Shown: one piece after another, positions 1 through 5,229 of the stretch
How positions within the stretch are numbered: position 1 is the stretch's first letter
Layout of the letters: each line of letters begins with the position of its first letter
From: Candidatus Hydrogenedentota bacterium
GTDB lineage: Bacteria; Hydrogenedentota; Hydrogenedentia; Hydrogenedentales; SCBR16-9
Length of the DNA: 5,229 bases
Assembly: GCA_007116095.1 (NCBI GenBank)
Contig: SKJD01000196.1
Span: forward strand, 1-5,229
Direction of reading: 5' to 3'
The notes under the pieces: generated by a model
Told to the model about the DNA's origin: nothing
Database searches by the model: none
Seen by the model: only the letters and a program-made list of their open reading frames with translations
Position numbers and translations under genes: made by a program

Positions 1-44
1 AAGGATTTAACACGCCCTTTAAAATATTGATTTATAGTTATGTT

Positions 45-73
45 ATTATACCGTAACTGGAAAACACTTAATC
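45..73 (-). promoter_or_regulatory. Possible leftward sigma70-type promoter
   Basis: On the minus strand, 50-45 reads TATAAT, a perfect -10 hexamer in an AT-rich context. The -35 region about 17 bases upstream (73-68, GATTAA) matches the consensus poorly. If real, it would drive a minus-strand gene lying just left of the window. A purine-rich AAAGGG on the minus strand near 22-17 could belong to a leader. The call rests on the -10 alone. Confidence 0.2.
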
Positions 74-83
74 AGCAGACCTA

Positions 84-103
84 GGCAGGCATCCAGGCCT
101 CGT
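84..103 (+). repeat. Interspersed repeat, copy 1
   Basis: Reads GGCAGGCATCCAGGCCTCGT and matches 244-263 at 18 of 20 positions. This copy lacks the full palindrome that precedes copy 2, having CCTAGGCAGG where copy 2 has CCTGCGCAGG. The palindrome followed by an ATCCA-type tail resembles, from memory, short interspersed repeats found between genes in many Gram-negative genomes. Family membership is an inference. Confidence 0.55.
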
Positions 104-126
104 TATGTGTACTTATTATGTGGAGT

Positions 127-144
127 AGCGAACTTTAGTTCGCT
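127..144. repeat. Perfect hairpin, first of a tandem pair
   Basis: AGCGAAC (127-133), loop TTTA, then GTTCGCT (138-144): a perfect 7-bp stem with a 4-base loop. It directly abuts a second perfect hairpin at 145. No T-run follows on either strand, so it is not a standard Rho-independent terminator. It could be a REP-like element, an RNA 3'-end stabiliser for the tsaC operon transcript, or part of a small structured RNA. Confidence 0.7.
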
Positions 145-164
145 CTTCGTGCTTTTGCACGAAG
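145..164. repeat. Perfect hairpin, second of a tandem pair
   Basis: CTTCGTGC (145-152), loop TTTT, then GCACGAAG (157-164): a perfect 8-bp stem with a 4-base loop. It starts at the base after the preceding hairpin ends, so the two would stack coaxially in RNA or extrude side by side in single-stranded DNA. There is no T-run on either side. The two stems differ in sequence, so this is not a simple duplication. Confidence 0.7.
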
Positions 165-230
165 GTGATCCAGCACAATTGCTTTCTTTGCCAACATCCC
201 CGCCTTAGAGCACCGCCGCCGCCACCTGCG

Positions 231-263
231 TCATGCCTGCGCAGGCAGGTATCCAAGCCTCGT
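231..263 (+). repeat. Interspersed repeat, copy 2, with 14-bp palindrome
   Basis: Contains the perfect palindrome TGCCTGCGCAGGCA (234-247) running into GGCAGGTATCCAAGCCTCGT (244-263), the second copy of the repeat at 84-103. A further TCATGCCTG at 271-279 repeats 231-239 exactly, 40 bp on, and may be a decayed third head. The form (TCATGCC, palindrome, ATCCA) looks like a short mobile or REP-like repeat. It lies about 50 bp beyond the tsaC stop, a typical intergenic position. Confidence 0.55.
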
Positions 264-310
264 ATTGTAATCATGCCTGTGGTAATGTCGCAAGGCGGAT
301 TTGCCTGACG

Positions 311-931
311 CTATGGGCTGGTGCGCAGGGTGTCAATCATGGCGCGGGTGATGGGGCCTTCCCGCAGGATACGGTCGCTCTCCGGATCGTAGAGTGTCGA
401 CGGTGGCTGTGCGCCGCTGTCCTCGCCGCGAATACAAAGCCGGAGCCCGGGAATGTCTATTTCATCCGCGCTGCGCGCCGGGGCTTCACCGGATCGGTTG
501 GCCGAGGTGGAGGTGATGGCCCCGCCGAAGTGGTAGCAGAGAGCGCGTGCGATGGGGGCCGCCGGACAGCGCAGCGCAATTTTTCCGGAGCCGGCGGAGA
601 GCTGCGGGGGCAGTCCTTCCGGTGCGGGGAAGAGCAGCGTCAGGGGACCGGGCCAAAAGGCGTCGATTAGGCGCTGCGTGTACGCATCAATTCGCTTGAC
701 CAGGGCCTGGAGTTGGGCTTGGTCCGCGATCACCATCAGCACCGGGTTGGTCTCTGGACGGCCTTTCAAAATAAAGAGCTGCTCCAGGGCCGTTTCGGAA
801 CGGGGATCAACCGCCAGACCATAGACCGTTTCGGTGGGATAGGCCACCACTTCTCCTTGGCGCAACAGGGCCACGGCTTCGGCATAGCCCGCCGGATCAG
901 GCAGCACATATTTCAGTGTGGCGTCGTTCAT
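311..931 (-). CDS. tsaC: Threonylcarbamoyl-AMP synthase (TsaC/YrdC/Sua5 family)
   Basis: Cytosolic enzyme that makes L-threonylcarbamoyl-adenylate from threonine, bicarbonate and ATP, the first step of the t6A37 modification of tRNAs reading ANN codons. TsaD with TsaB/TsaE then transfers the group. The 206-residue product is a single YrdC domain: PTETVYGL at 32-39, KGRPETNPV at 56-64 (the KxRPxxxP substrate-site motif), FWPGPLTL at 92-99, STSANRSG at 141-148, and PSTLYD at 177-182 followed by LREGPIT. The length fits TsaC (about 190 residues in E. coli) and excludes the extra C-terminal domain of long Sua5 proteins. It starts at ATG 931, 12 nt after the rdgB stop. AAGG overlapping that stop (TAAGGCGG) is a plausible ribosome site. 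It is the last gene of the operon. The family call is secure; TsaC versus short Sua5 is a naming choice. Confidence 0.95.
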   Translation of the reverse strand: MNDATLKYVLPDPAGYAEAVALLRQGEVVAYPTETVYGLAVDPRSETALEQLFILKGRPETNPVLMVIADQAQLQALVKRIDAYTQRLIDAFWPGPLTLLFPAPEGLPPQLSAGSGKIALRCPAAPIARALCYHFGGAITSTSANRSGEAPARSADEIDIPGLRLCIRGEDSGAQPPSTLYDPESDRILREGPITRAMIDTLRTSP

Positions 932-943
932 GCCGCAGCCGCC

Positions 944-1561
944 TTATACCGCCGCATAGCGTTCCCGGAGAAACGCCGCCATCTTGTCAAAGGCGCGCCC
1001 CCGGTGGCTGATTGTGTGCTTTTCCGCCGCCGTCATCTCCGCAAAGGTTACGTCACTGCCCTTGGGCACAAAGACGGGATCATAGCCGAAGCCGTTCTTG
1101 CCATATGCTTCCATGGCGATGTAGCCCTCGACCGTGCCTTCCTCGACATGCACGGTGGCTTCCGCGTCTTCCGCCGGGGCCACAAAGGCCGCGCAGCATA
1201 CAAAACGGGCCGTGCGCTCGTGCCAGAGGTAGGGAGCCAGGGCGTCCAGGAGTTTTTCGTTGTTGTCGGCGTAGCTACAACCTTCCCCGGCATAACGCGC
1301 CGAGTAGACCCCGGGGGCGCCATTCAGCGCATCGACACAGAGTCCGGAGTCGTCGGCGACGCAAGGCAGGCCGAAATGTTTGCTGTAGAAGGTTGCCTTG
1401 AGCAATGCGTTGTCGGCGAAGGTCGAGCCGTTCTCCTCCGGCGCATCTACGTCCGTGAGATCGGCCAGCGAGCAGACCTCGCAGTCCAGTCCCGCCAGTA
1501 AAGACGTCAGTTCACGCGCTTTGTCTTGATTCGCGCTTCCAATGAGCAGCTTATTCGTCAA
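944..1561 (-). CDS. rdgB: XTP/dITP pyrophosphatase (RdgB/HAM1 family)
   Basis: Hydrolyses non-canonical purine triphosphates (dITP, ITP, XTP) to monophosphate and pyrophosphate, keeping deaminated bases out of DNA and RNA. The 205 residues carry all family signatures: SANQDKARE at 9-17 (the SxNxxKxxE triphosphate-binding motif), [14 protein letters not shown] at 43-56, ADDSGL at 69-74 (D71 is the likely catalytic or metal aspartate), [12 protein letters not shown] at 81-92, GFGYDPVF at 157-164 and SHRGRAF at 185-191. I place the start at TTG 1561 because it sits directly before the conserved strand [10 protein letters not shown] and no ATG occurs in frame before residue 150. A further in-frame TTG at 1600 would add 13 residues not found in the family. 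The start lies inside the 3' end of rph (11-nt overlap), and AAAGG about 8 nt upstream can act as ribosome site. rph next to rdgB is a common bacterial pairing. Confidence 0.95.
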   Translation of the reverse strand: MTNKLLIGSANQDKARELTSLLAGLDCEVCSLADLTDVDAPEENGSTFADNALLKATFYSKHFGLPCVADDSGLCVDALNGAPGVYSARYAGEGCSYADNNEKLLDALAPYLWHERTARFVCCAAFVAPAEDAEATVHVEEGTVEGYIAMEAYGKNGFGYDPVFVPKGSDVTFAEMTAAEKHTISHRGRAFDKMAAFLRERYAAV

Positions 1562-2270
1562 TCCCCAATACCTTTCGTTGCGCTTCCAGTAAGGTCCCAA
1601 TGCCCTGGGTCCCGGCGTCCAGCATGGCGTTCATCGTCTCCCGGGGGAAGGGAACGCCCTCGGCGCTGCCCTGGACTTCAATGTAACGCCCCTGATCGTC
1701 CATGACCAGGTTCATGTCGACCTCGGCTTGGCTGTCTTCGCTGTAGTCCAGGTCCAGCAGCACGGTCTCCCCGACTACCCCGACACTCACCGCCGCACAG
1801 GCTCCGGTCAGGGGAATCTTGGGAATGCGACCGTCTTGGTAGACCCGGTCAAGTGCGTCGTGGAGTGCGACATAGGCCCCGGTGATGGCGGCGGTGCGCG
1901 TACCGCCATCGGCCTGCAAGACATCGCAGTCCAGCGTGATCTGTATGGGGCCCAAAGCTTCCAGGTCCACCACCGCCCGCAAGGAGCGTCCAATCAGACG
2001 GCTGATCTCCAGCGCGCGGCCCTTCTTGGCGGCGTCACGGGGGATACGCTGATTCCCGGAACCAGGCAGCATCCCATACTCGGCGGTGACCCAGCCCCGG
2101 CCCGATTCGCGCAGCCAGGGCGGTACCTTGTCCTCAATGGAAGCGGTGCACAGGACCTTGGTGTTGCCAAAAGCGGTTAACACAGATCCTGCGGCATGCA
2201 TGGTATAGTTGCGTTCCAGGGTAATTGGGCGTAATGCCGTCACACTACGATTATAACTGCGAATATTCAA
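1551..2270 (-). CDS. rph: Ribonuclease PH, tRNA 3'-end trimming
   Basis: Phosphorolytic 3'-to-5' exoribonuclease that trims tRNA precursors, releasing nucleoside diphosphates; the family forms a hexameric ring. From the start chosen, the product has 239 residues, against 238 in E. coli. Visible blocks are [19 protein letters not shown] (13-31), [10 protein letters not shown] (35-44), [15 protein letters not shown] (57-71), [15 protein letters not shown] (88-102), [20 protein letters not shown] (113-132), and DMNLVM (185-190) with EVQGSAEG (198-205). R85 matches the phosphate-contacting Arg86 of E. coli. An in-frame ATG at 2402 would add 44 residues read from the end of ctpA and unlike any RNase PH. 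The ATG at residue 24 would remove conserved sequence. TTG at 2270 gives the family N-terminus. It lies 4 nt after the ctpA stop with only a weak GAG as ribosome site, so translational coupling is likely. The loop before R85 looks about three residues shorter than in E. coli. Confidence 0.95.
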   Translation of the reverse strand: MNIRSYNRSVTALRPITLERNYTMHAAGSVLTAFGNTKVLCTASIEDKVPPWLRESGRGWVTAEYGMLPGSGNQRIPRDAAKKGRALEISRLIGRSLRAVVDLEALGPIQITLDCDVLQADGGTRTAAITGAYVALHDALDRVYQDGRIPKIPLTGACAAVSVGVVGETVLLDLDYSEDSQAEVDMNLVMDDQGRYIEVQGSAEGVPFPRETMNAMLDAGTQGIGTLLEAQRKVLGIDE

Positions 2271-2274
2271 AGTA

Positions 2275-3900
2275 TTACTCGACGGCGGGTTGATGCCAGT
2301 GTTCCAGGGGCGGTTCGCTGTGGTCTTCGTCCGGGATTTGAACTTCCCGCATCCGGCTTGAGCGGCGATCAGCCGGTCGATGGGCGTCGATTCCACTGAC
2401 ATCCGCAGCGATATGCGTTTCCTTGATGTCCCGGTGGTAACGCTCCATCAGGTTCTCCCAGACCGGGTCTTCCTTCAGGATTTCCACAGTGCGTTTCAGC
2501 GGCTTGTCCTCAACAATGCGACCGGACAGGCCGGTTTGGGCGACGATTTCCTCCAGCAGCTCCACAGCCTGATCCCCGTACAGCTCCTGCATCATGGTCT
2601 GGAGCTGAGCTTCCTGCTCTTGCATCTCCGGGTCCAGTTGGGAGATTTCATTGCCGGTGACGGTGCCATGGTTCTGGCGGTTGATCATTTCCGGGTCGTC
2701 CTTGTAAGACTCATAGAGCTGGTTGAGCAACAGGCGCTCTTCTTCCATCTCCATGACCACCTCGACATCCGGGATGATCCCCTGGTTGTCGATGGTGACG
2801 CCCGCCGGGGTGTAGTACAGCGCCGTCGTCAATCTGAGGGCCGTTTGCGGGGGGCGGTGCAGCGGGATAATCGTCTGCACACTGCCTTTCCCGAAGGTCT
2901 TTTCACCGACGATCAGGGCGCGTTGGTTGTACTGGAGGGCCCCGGTCACAATCTCCGCGGAGCTGGCCGTGCTCTTGTTGATCAACACTACCATGGGGAA
3001 CCCTTCGGGCAGGATGGGGGAGCGTTCGGTGTACAGCTCCATGTCGTCCTTGTTGGGATCACCGGATTCCGATAGACGGCCCCGGGTGTAAGTGACCAGC
3101 GAGCCCCGTGGGAGGAACAGCTCACAGACTTCCACGGAAGACGTCAACAGGCCGCCTGGATTCCAGCGCAGGTCCAGCACAAAGCCGGTCATGCCTTCGT
3201 CGAGAAATTCCCGAATTTTGTTGCGCAGTTCCCGGGCCGTGTTGTCTTTGAAATCGCTGATGCGGATATAGCCGATGCCGTTGTCCAGGATACGCGCTTC
3301 CTTGATGCTCTCCAGCGGCACCTTGTCCCGCTTGACTTCTATTTCCAGTATCTGCGGCGCGGATTCCCCCTGTACGGCGCGGCGGATGGTGAGATCAACG
3401 GTGGTGCCCCGGCGTCCACGGATCAGGTTGGCGGCGTCGCTCAGGCTCATGCCCTCGGTCGTCTCGCCGTCAATGCCAATGATCACGTCGAAGGGCATGA
3501 TGCCCGCCTCGGCTGCCGGGGAGCCCATGATGGGCGCGTAAACCATGATGCCGCCCTCGTCGTCTTCCCGGATGGAGATGCCGATACCCTCGAATTCGCC
3601 GCTGGTGTCTTCCCGCATGCTGCGCAGGGTCTCCGCCGGAATGAAGGAGCTGTGCCGGTCCAGCGAGCCCATCATACCGATCAGCGCGCCCTCCACAACC
3701 TTCTCCATCTCGGGATTGTGCACATATTCCTTGAGAATTCTGGACAACACATCGCCGATCGGCTCTACCTGCTGGTAGACATCGACTGTTTCGCTGTCCG
3801 CGGCGATGCGGGCGATAAATCCGTTGGACAGCAGCAGCACTGCTATCAAGAGAAAGGTCAACAGCCCGATAAATTCACTTTTGCTGTTGCGATTCATCAT
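2275..3900 (-). CDS. ctpA: Carboxy-terminal processing protease, S41A family (CtpA-like)
   Basis: Envelope serine endoprotease that cleaves near the C-terminus of periplasmic or membrane proteins. The 541 residues show a basic N-terminus with one hydrophobic segment at about 10-30 (a signal anchor or signal peptide, with no lipobox), a helical N-terminal region (about 36-100), a PDZ domain (about 101-190, with GIGISI and [15 protein letters not shown]), and the S41 core from about 195 with LDLRWNPGG at 242-250. The catalytic set is intact: S313 in STASSAEI, K338 in TFGKGSVQ and Q342. The 25-residue Ser-Lys spacing is that of the family. After about 380 there is an acidic, Glu/Gln-rich helical stretch, then a charged tail rich in Pro and His (about 500-541) with no domain I recognise. 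It starts at ATG 3900 behind GGAGG at 7 nt; a second ATG follows immediately. It heads the operon. Its cellular substrate cannot be read from the sequence. Confidence 0.93.
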   Translation of the reverse strand: MMNRNSKSEFIGLLTFLLIAVLLLSNGFIARIAADSETVDVYQQVEPIGDVLSRILKEYVHNPEMEKVVEGALIGMMGSLDRHSSFIPAETLRSMREDTSGEFEGIGISIREDDEGGIMVYAPIMGSPAAEAGIMPFDVIIGIDGETTEGMSLSDAANLIRGRRGTTVDLTIRRAVQGESAPQILEIEVKRDKVPLESIKEARILDNGIGYIRISDFKDNTARELRNKIREFLDEGMTGFVLDLRWNPGGLLTSSVEVCELFLPRGSLVTYTRGRLSESGDPNKDDMELYTERSPILPEGFPMVVLINKSTASSAEIVTGALQYNQRALIVGEKTFGKGSVQTIIPLHRPPQTALRLTTALYYTPAGVTIDNQGIIPDVEVVMEMEEERLLLNQLYESYKDDPEMINRQNHGTVTGNEISQLDPEMQEQEAQLQTMMQELYGDQAVELLEEIVAQTGLSGRIVEDKPLKRTVEILKEDPVWENLMERYHRDIKETHIAADVSGIDAHRPADRRSSRMREVQIPDEDHSEPPLEHWHQPAVE

Positions 3901-3907
3901 GTGCTTT

Positions 3908-3912
3908 CCTCC
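3908..3912 (-). promoter_or_regulatory. Strong ribosome binding site of ctpA
   Basis: The minus strand reads GGAGG at 3912-3908, seven bases before ATG at 3900. This is the best Shine-Dalgarno sequence in the window and fixes the ctpA start. It is the only strong ribosome site in the operon, which fits the later genes depending partly on coupling. The site is half of the palindrome CCTCCAGGAGG (3908-3918), whose single-base spacer is too short for the full stem to close. Confidence 0.8.
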
Positions 3913-4051
3913 AGGAGGGTTTTCGGGCGATAAGAACGGCTGGTCTATCAGACGACCGTTCAGGCTGGCGGGACAATACCGCAGGGTTCAGTTCTGGCCA
4001 TACGTGCGTTTGTTATGAAGCGCCATCATGCATATAGACAGGAAACCCATG

Positions 4052-4099
4052 CTTGGGGTTCCAAGTCTCCAATGGTAATGGCGCATGCCAAACTGGAGA
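4052..4099. repeat. Cluster of inverted repeats
   Basis: Two adjacent structures. CTTGG-GGTT-CCAAG (4052-4065) is a 5-bp stem with a 4-base loop. TCTCCA (4066-4071) pairs with TGGAGA (4094-4099) around an inner 4-bp TGGC/GCCA stem. The motif CGCATGCC also occurs as a direct repeat at 4082-4089 and 4102-4109. If transcribed leftward, this would lie in the ctpA leader. No T-run follows, so it does not look like a terminator. Confidence 0.4.
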
Positions 4100-4221
4100 C
4101 CCGCATGCCGTGCATCTATCCATTATGATTAAGGCCTTGACAAAAAAGTACTTCCGTTGAAGTAACGATGATGCCTGATTCAGGTTAACGTCGCGCATGG
4201 CAATGCTGTTAACTCCGCATC

Positions 4222-4250
4222 AGTGTACCAAATAATTCGCCAAATTGCGA
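4222..4250 (-). promoter_or_regulatory. Weak candidate promoter for the ctpA operon
   Basis: The minus strand has TACACT (4227-4222) preceded by TGG (4230-4228), an extended -10 form. TCGCAA lies 17 bases upstream (4250-4245) and matches the -35 consensus at only three positions. It is about 320 bp from the ctpA start, implying a long leader. A second weak option is TTGTCA (4143-4138) with GATAGA (4120-4115), spacing 17. I cannot choose between them, and neither is strong. Confidence 0.2.
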
Positions 4251-4341
4251 TTTCCTGTATAGCCGCCGGGCTACTTCCTGTGGTGGATGATGCGGAATGC
4301 AGGCCTGCGTTCTTACGACCCATTGGGGCCATGGCCCTTAC

Positions 4342-4365
4342 ATGGGCATATTTATGGGCATATTT
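4342..4365 (+). repeat. Perfect 12-bp tandem duplication
   Basis: ATGGGCATATTT occurs twice head to tail with no mismatch. The length is a multiple of three, so it would keep a reading frame. In the plus frame beginning there, about 41 codons follow before a stop, but there is no ribosome site and no recognisable product. Slipped-strand duplication in non-coding DNA is the simplest reading. Confidence 0.6.
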
Positions 4366-4581
4366 GTTGTAACAAGAAAAGCATTCGGCGGGTTTCCCAA
4401 GAGCCGGATGGGGCCGCTGGAACTAATACCGGCCTCGGAGCCATTATCGTTGCCAGGTTCCCGTTGATCCATGCCTGGCCGTGTCGCTTGCGCCGCCCCG
4501 CGGTGGATATTCCACTTTTCGGTAGCCACCGGCAGGTGTACAGTCACTTTCGGATGCCGGAGATGGGCAAACCCGGCAGTT

Positions 4582-4611
4582 TTGTTTCCCCTTTTATACC
4601 TCCGGTATAAT
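4582..4611 (+). promoter_or_regulatory. Candidate lon promoter with overlapping dyad operator
   Basis: TATAAT (4606-4611) is a perfect -10, with TTGTTT (4582-4587) 18 bases upstream as a partial -35. Transcription would start near 4618 and give a leader of roughly 130 bases before the ATG at 4752. The -10 lies inside a perfect inverted repeat, TTATACC-TCC-GGTATAA (4594-4610), placed where a dimeric repressor or activator would act on the spacer and -10. I do not recognise the operator family. It does not look like a sigma32 heat-shock promoter or a CIRCE element. Confidence 0.4.
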
Positions 4612-4751
4612 TTGCGGTAACCTGCGCGTTTTGTCGTATTTTCGGGAAATTCTTCTCTTTTTTCTTTCTTCTGACCCGTAAACACCCAGTACATTCAACG
4701 GGACGGCCTTTGCTGTCACAGCTTGCTGAATCGTATGGAGAAAATATTGCT

Positions 4752-5229
4752 ATGTCCAATCAAGATTCCAATCAAAATAATTTGCCGGTGCGAAGCTCCG
4801 GCAATTTCCCGGACGCCCTGCCGCTGTTGTTGCTGCCGCAGGTCGTCTTTCCCATATCATTGGTGCCTATCAATGTCACCGAACGCAGCTATATCCGGCT
4901 GGTCGAGGACGCCATGAAGGCCCAGGGGCTTGTGGCCTTGGCGGCCAAGCGGGATAAGGACGGCAAGAACAACGACCTTGGCAATGCCTATAACATGGGC
5001 TGTGTCGGGCGTATCGTGCAGGTAAATTACAGTCCGCATGGGGGACTGGACCTGGTGATCCAGTCCATACAACGGGCGGAGATAAACGGCCTGGTGCGGA
5101 GTGAGCCCTATCTGGTGGTGCGGGTGCGGCCGCTGGAGGAACAGACGCTGGCGGATACCCGAAAGTCGCTGGAAGCGATGGTGATGACCATCAAGATGCA
5201 GATGTCCACCCTGATTCGGCTCTCGCCGA
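4752..5229 (+). CDS. lon: ATP-dependent protease Lon, N-terminal part (cut by window end)
   Basis: 159 codons are visible and the frame stays open to the window edge. Residues about 22-130 form a Lon substrate-binding (LAN) domain: LPLLLLPQVVFPISLVPINV at 23-42 matches the family pattern LPxLPLxxxVxFPxxxxPLxV. It is followed by a helix with AMKAQGLVALAAKRDK (54-69), then MGCVGRIVQV, LDLVIQSIQRAEI and YLVVRVRPLEE. The helical stretch from 134 (TRKSLEAMVMTIKMQMSTLI) fits the linker that leads to the AAA+ and Ser-Lys protease domains of Lon, the cytosolic protease for damaged and regulatory proteins. The catalytic parts are outside the window, so a stand-alone LON-domain protein cannot be excluded. 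The start is ATG 4752 with GGAG at 4737-4740, spacing 11, slightly long. The first 20 residues are Asn/Gln/Ser-rich and probably disordered. Confidence 0.82.
   Translation, partial: MSNQDSNQNNLPVRSSGNFPDALPLLLLPQVVFPISLVPINVTERSYIRLVEDAMKAQGLVALAAKRDKDGKNNDLGNAYNMGCVGRIVQVNYSPHGGLDLVIQSIQRAEINGLVRSEPYLVVRVRPLEEQTLADTRKSLEAMVMTIKMQMSTLIRLSP

Larger units (their letters stand above)
1..310. other. Left intergenic region with repeats, no gene
   Basis: I see no convincing coding sequence here. The first 80 bases are AT-rich and the rest is mixed. The stretch lies downstream of the tsaC stop codon, so it is the 3' end of the minus-strand operon plus the spacer to whatever lies further left. It holds two tandem perfect hairpins (127-164), two copies of a 20-bp repeat (84-103 and 244-263), and a 14-bp palindrome (234-247). 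The only long open frame reaching into it from the right, on the plus strand, is antisense to tsaC and looks like a shadow. No hairpin is followed by a T-run in either direction, so I cannot mark an intrinsic terminator for the operon. Confidence 0.7.
3919..4592. other. Long divergent intergenic region rich in palindromes
   Basis: Between the ctpA leader and the lon promoter area, about 670 bp hold no gene I can support. Open frames here (a 118-residue one on minus at 4694-4338 and a 107-residue one on plus at 4287-4610) have no recognisable domain, no ribosome site I can identify, and irregular composition. A short minus-strand frame with a CxxC pair (4123-4013) is mentioned only as a possibility. 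What is visible are many short inverted repeats: 4052-4065, 4066-4099, 4260-4273, 4295-4312 and 4326-4337. There is also a 12-bp tandem duplication at 4342-4365. I find no tRNA, CRISPR array or mobile-element end. A small RNA or the remnant of a lost gene are both possible. Confidence 0.6.

Noticed and set aside
127..164. Tandem hairpins as the intrinsic terminator of the operon
   Set aside because: The bases following on the minus strand contain no T-run, so the standard Rho-independent signature is missing.
713..1501. 262-residue plus-strand open frame, and other plus-strand frames across 233-3933
   Set aside because: They lie antisense to rdgB, tsaC, rph and ctpA, whose frames carry clear family motifs. 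The plus-strand translations show no domain and are shadows of high-GC coding sequence.
1562..1600. TTG start for rdgB at 1600
   Set aside because: The added residues are simply the rph C-terminus in another frame; the conserved domain begins right after TTG 1561.
2271..2402. Upstream ATG start for rph at 2402
   Set aside because: It would add 44 residues read out of frame from the ctpA 3' end, with no match to any RNase PH. The TTG at 2270 gives the family length.
3908..3918. CCTCCAGGAGG palindrome as a hairpin hiding the ctpA ribosome site
   Set aside because: The spacer is a single base, so a real stem would shrink to about four weakly placed pairs; occlusion is not credible from this alone.
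4137..4142. Perfect TTGACA -35 on the plus strand
   Set aside because: No acceptable -10 occurs at spacing 16-18, and it is far from the lon start.
4338..4694. 118-residue minus-strand frame between ctpA and lon
   Set aside because: The start has no ribosome site I can identify, no domain is visible, and the N-terminal Lys/Glu-rich part is just the complement of a pyrimidine tract. It also runs antisense through the probable lon promoter.
3901..4751. tRNA, riboswitch, CRISPR array or insertion-sequence ends
   Set aside because: I found no cloverleaf, no regularly spaced repeats, no transposase fragment and no riboswitch core that I recognise.

Overview
This window reads as an ordinary bacterial housekeeping locus with two divergent transcription units. 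The organism is probably Gram-negative. The reasons are a membrane-anchored S41 carboxy-terminal processing protease, Shine-Dalgarno leaders, GC-rich coding sequence with clearly AT-richer intergenic DNA, and small palindromic repeats of the kind seen between genes in many Gram-negative genomes. The proteins do not fix the taxon. My weak guess is the PVC group (Kiritimatiellota-like) or a deep proteobacterial lineage, based only on the general look of the Lon N-terminus and the S41 protease.

Layout. Positions 1-310 hold no gene. This stretch carries two tandem perfect hairpins, a dispersed-type repeat in two copies and a possible leftward promoter. Positions 311-3900 are one compact minus-strand operon, read right to left: ctpA-type S41 protease (3900-2275), RNase PH (2270-1551), RdgB/HAM1 nucleotide triphosphate pyrophosphatase (1561-944) and TsaC/YrdC threonylcarbamoyl-AMP synthase (931-311). 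The junctions are a 4-nt gap, an 11-nt overlap and a 12-nt gap. The second and third genes both appear to start with TTG, which suggests translational coupling. Positions 3901-4751 are a divergent intergenic region of about 850 bp, rich in short palindromes, with a good promoter-like site facing right and only weak ones facing left. From 4752 to the right edge lies the 5' part of a plus-strand gene for a Lon-type N-terminal domain, most likely the ATP-dependent protease Lon, cut by the window end.

How the genes work together. RNase PH trims tRNA 3' ends, TsaC makes the activated intermediate for the t6A37 modification of ANN-decoding tRNAs, and RdgB removes deaminated purine nucleotides (ITP, XTP, dITP). 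So the three downstream genes concern tRNA maturation and nucleotide-pool hygiene. The first gene is an envelope protease and the divergent gene a probable cytosolic quality-control protease, so the locus as a whole is quality control of RNA, nucleotides and proteins.

I see no mobile element, CRISPR array, tRNA, rRNA or defence system, and no convincing undescribed system. The points most worth a second look are the dyad overlapping the lon -10 element, the tandem hairpins and repeat pair at the left end, the unusually long palindrome-rich divergent spacer, and the paired TTG starts.
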